A stretch of 47,324 nucleotides of DNA, from contig DASPHG010000056.1 of the NCBI GenBank assembly GCA_035629775.1, forward strand, positions 1-47,324, written 5' to 3'. Of the stretch, positions 45,983-47,324 are shown in pieces. The stretch's first letter is position 1. Each line of letters starts with the position of its first letter. A program made the translations under genes and the position numbers. The notes beneath the pieces were generated by a model. That model was not told where the DNA came from and did no database searches. It saw only the letters and a list, made by a program, of their open reading frames with translations. The DNA is from DASPHG01 sp035629775 (lineage in GTDB: Bacteria > Actinomycetota > Thermoleophilia > Solirubrobacterales > Thermoleophilaceae).

Positions 45983-47324
45983 ATGGCCACCCGCATCCAT
46001 ACGTGTCCGCTGTGCGAGGCCACCTGCGGCCTGCGGATCGAGGTCGAGGACAACCGGGTCCTCTCGATCCGCGGCGACGACGAGGATGTGTTCAGCCGCG
46101 GCTTCCTCTGCCCGAAGGCCGCCGGGCTGAAGGCGCTCGAGGAGGACCCCGACCGCCTGCGCCGGCCGCTGGTCCGCCGCGACGGAGAACTGCGCGAGGC
46201 CACGTGGGCCGAGGCGTGGCACGTGGTGGAGGAAGGCCTGGCCCCCGTGCTCGAACAGCACGGTCGCAACGCGGTCGCCGTGTACCTCGGCAACCCGTCG
46301 GCCCACAATCTGGCCGCGAACGTCTACGCCCCGGCTTTCCTCAAGGCGCTCGGCTCGCAGAACGTGTATTCGGCGAGCACGGTGGACCAGATGCCGAAGC
46401 AGGTCTCCGCCGGGCTGATGTTCGGCGCGGGGCTGAGCGTCCCGGTGCCTGACCTCGACCGCTGCGAGCACCTCCTCGTGCTCGGCGCCAACCCGCTCGT
46501 CTCGAATGGCAGCCTGATGACCTCGCCGAACGCCCGCGGCCGCATCCGCGCGATCCGGAAACGCGGCGGGAAGGTCGTGGTCGTGGACCCGCGCCGGACG
46601 CGCACGGCCGAGGAGGCCGACGAGCACCACGCGGTCGTGCCCGGCACGGACGCCCATCTGCTGCTCGGGGTCGTTCACACGCTCTTCGCCGAGGGGCTGG
46701 TGGACCTGGGCGCCGCCGCGCCGCACGTGGCGGGCCTGGACGCGGTGGAGCAGCTCGCGGGCGACTTCACTCCGGAGCGGGTGGAGCCCGTGTGCGGCAT
46801 CGCGGCCGGCGAGATCCGGCGTATCGCGCGCGAGTTCGCCGCCGCCGAACGGGCGGCGTGCTACGGGCGGATCGGCACGTGCACGCAGGAGTTCGGCACG
46901 CTCGCGAGCTGGCTGATCGATGTCGTCAACACGCTGACGGGCAACCTCGACCGCGAGGGCGGCGCCATGTTCACGCGTGCGGCCGCGGGCCAGCGCAACT
47001 CGGTCGGCAAGCCCGGTAGCGGCCGCGGCTTCGCCATCGGCCGCTGGCACACGCGCGTGCGCGGGCTGCCCGAGGCGATCGGGGAGCTGCCGGTGTCGGC
47101 GCTGGCAGAGGAGATCGACACGCCGGGCGAGGGTCAGATCCGGGCGCTGATCACGCAGGCCGGCAACCCGCTCGTGTCCACGCCCAACTCGGACCGGCTG
47201 GAGCGTGCGGTCGAGGGGCTGGACTTCATGCTGTCGATCGACATCTACGTGAACGAGACCACCCGCCACGCGGACGTGATCCTGCCCGCACCCGGGCCGC
47301 TGGAGAAGTCGCAGTACGACCTGG
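45983..47324 (+). CDS. Molybdopterin oxidoreductase (DMSO reductase/formate dehydrogenase superfamily), truncated by the window end
   Basis: The first 447 codons are visible. The N-terminal iron-sulfur site is C-x2-C-x3-C and a later Cys (HTCPLCEATCGL and SRGFLCPKAAG). Then come the MopB blocks VAVYLGNPSAHN, LLVLGANPLVSNGSLM, RKRGGKVVVVDPRRTRTAEEA and VVPGTDAHLLLGVVHTLF. The region that holds the metal ligand in formate dehydrogenases reads VYSASTVDQMPKQVSAG, with no Cys or Sec, so it is not a typical formate dehydrogenase. There is no twin-arginine signal, so it is cytoplasmic. Substrate unknown. Cofactor-domain C-terminus is outside the window. Confidence 0.88.
   Translation, partial: MATRIHTCPLCEATCGLRIEVEDNRVLSIRGDDEDVFSRGFLCPKAAGLKALEEDPDRLRRPLVRRDGELREATWAEAWHVVEEGLAPVLEQHGRNAVAVYLGNPSAHNLAANVYAPAFLKALGSQNVYSASTVDQMPKQVSAGLMFGAGLSVPVPDLDRCEHLLVLGANPLVSNGSLMTSPNARGRIRAIRKRGGKVVVVDPRRTRTAEEADEHHAVVPGTDAHLLLGVVHTLFAEGLVDLGAAAPHVAGLDAVEQLAGDFTPERVEPVCGIAAGEIRRIAREFAAAERAACYGRIGTCTQEFGTLASWLIDVVNTLTGNLDREGGAMFTRAAAGQRNSVGKPGSGRGFAIGRWHTRVRGLPEAIGELPVSALAEEIDTPGEGQIRALITQAGNPLVSTPNSDRLERAVEGLDFMLSIDIYVNETTRHADVILPAPGPLEKSQYDL

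Noticed and set aside
1..47324. tRNA, rRNA, 4.5S RNA, tmRNA or RNase P RNA genes
   Set aside because: I looked for cloverleaf and conserved RNA core patterns in the gaps. All gaps are too short or lack such patterns, although reading by eye can miss small RNAs.

Overview
The window is a dense, GC-rich stretch of bacterial chromosome made mostly of core genes. Gene content and order (rpsP-khpA-rimM-trmD-rplS-lepB-rnhB; rpmF-plsX-acpP-rnc-smc-ftsY; a DUF177 protein next to a SepIVA-like coiled-coil protein; an acyltransferase/SDR pair resembling mycobacterial Rv0502/Rv0501) point to Actinomycetota. My best guess is class Thermoleophilia (Solirubrobacterales or a relative). That placement is inference from synteny and protein style. 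I see no tRNA, rRNA, CRISPR array, prophage or insertion-sequence transposase.

Layout. 1-4254: start of a peptidoglycan-binding wall protein, a lipid-type SDR/acyltransferase pair, a HAD phosphatase and a divergent alpha/beta hydrolase. 4322-8877: a secreted protein, ilvD, two small unknown genes and thiD. 8907-15480: dprA, comM, rnhB, lepB, rplS, trmD, rimM, khpA and rpsP on the minus strand, with yraN flipped onto the plus strand between comM and rnhB. 15493-21932: ffh, a putative lipoprotein, an SPFH/NfeD pair, a Cys/Met-type PLP enzyme, ftsY and a TauE/SafE permease. 21965-29659: smc, rnc, acpP, plsX, rpmF, DUF177, a small gene, a SepIVA-like gene, coaD and rsmD. 29720-35274: recG, azlD, azlC, a divergent membrane protein, fakA and rpmB. 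35299-42691: two secreted or anchored hydrolases, ltaE and a complete riboflavin operon ribD-ribE-ribBA-ribH. 42754-47324 (plus strand): a small repeat protein, a GT2 glycosyltransferase, a methyltransferase, a Wzx/MATE-like flippase and the start of a molybdopterin oxidoreductase.

Functional links. SRP (ffh) and its receptor (ftsY) plus lepB cover protein export. plsX, acpP and fakA all feed acyl-phosphate and phospholipid synthesis. recG, dprA, comM, smc and rnhB are DNA-maintenance genes. Most genes overlap by 4 bp (NTGA), so translational coupling is the rule.

No new multi-gene system stands out. The unusual features lie in expression signals and variant core proteins. (i) A TANNNT hexamer sits 6-11 nt before the start codon of many genes, suggesting widespread leaderless transcription, including a perfectly symmetric bidirectional promoter at 3248-3268 and two divergent gene pairs whose ATG codons overlap in one CATG. 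(ii) rnc, ribD and probably lepB have no ATG/GTG/TTG ahead of their conserved N-termini and appear to start at CTG. (iii) The RNase III lacks three conserved active-site acids. (iv) yraN is inverted in place. (v) Short repeats have been absorbed into essential genes: an 18-bp inverted repeat in ftsY, heptamers in rimM, and hexamers in the rpmF/plsX overlap.
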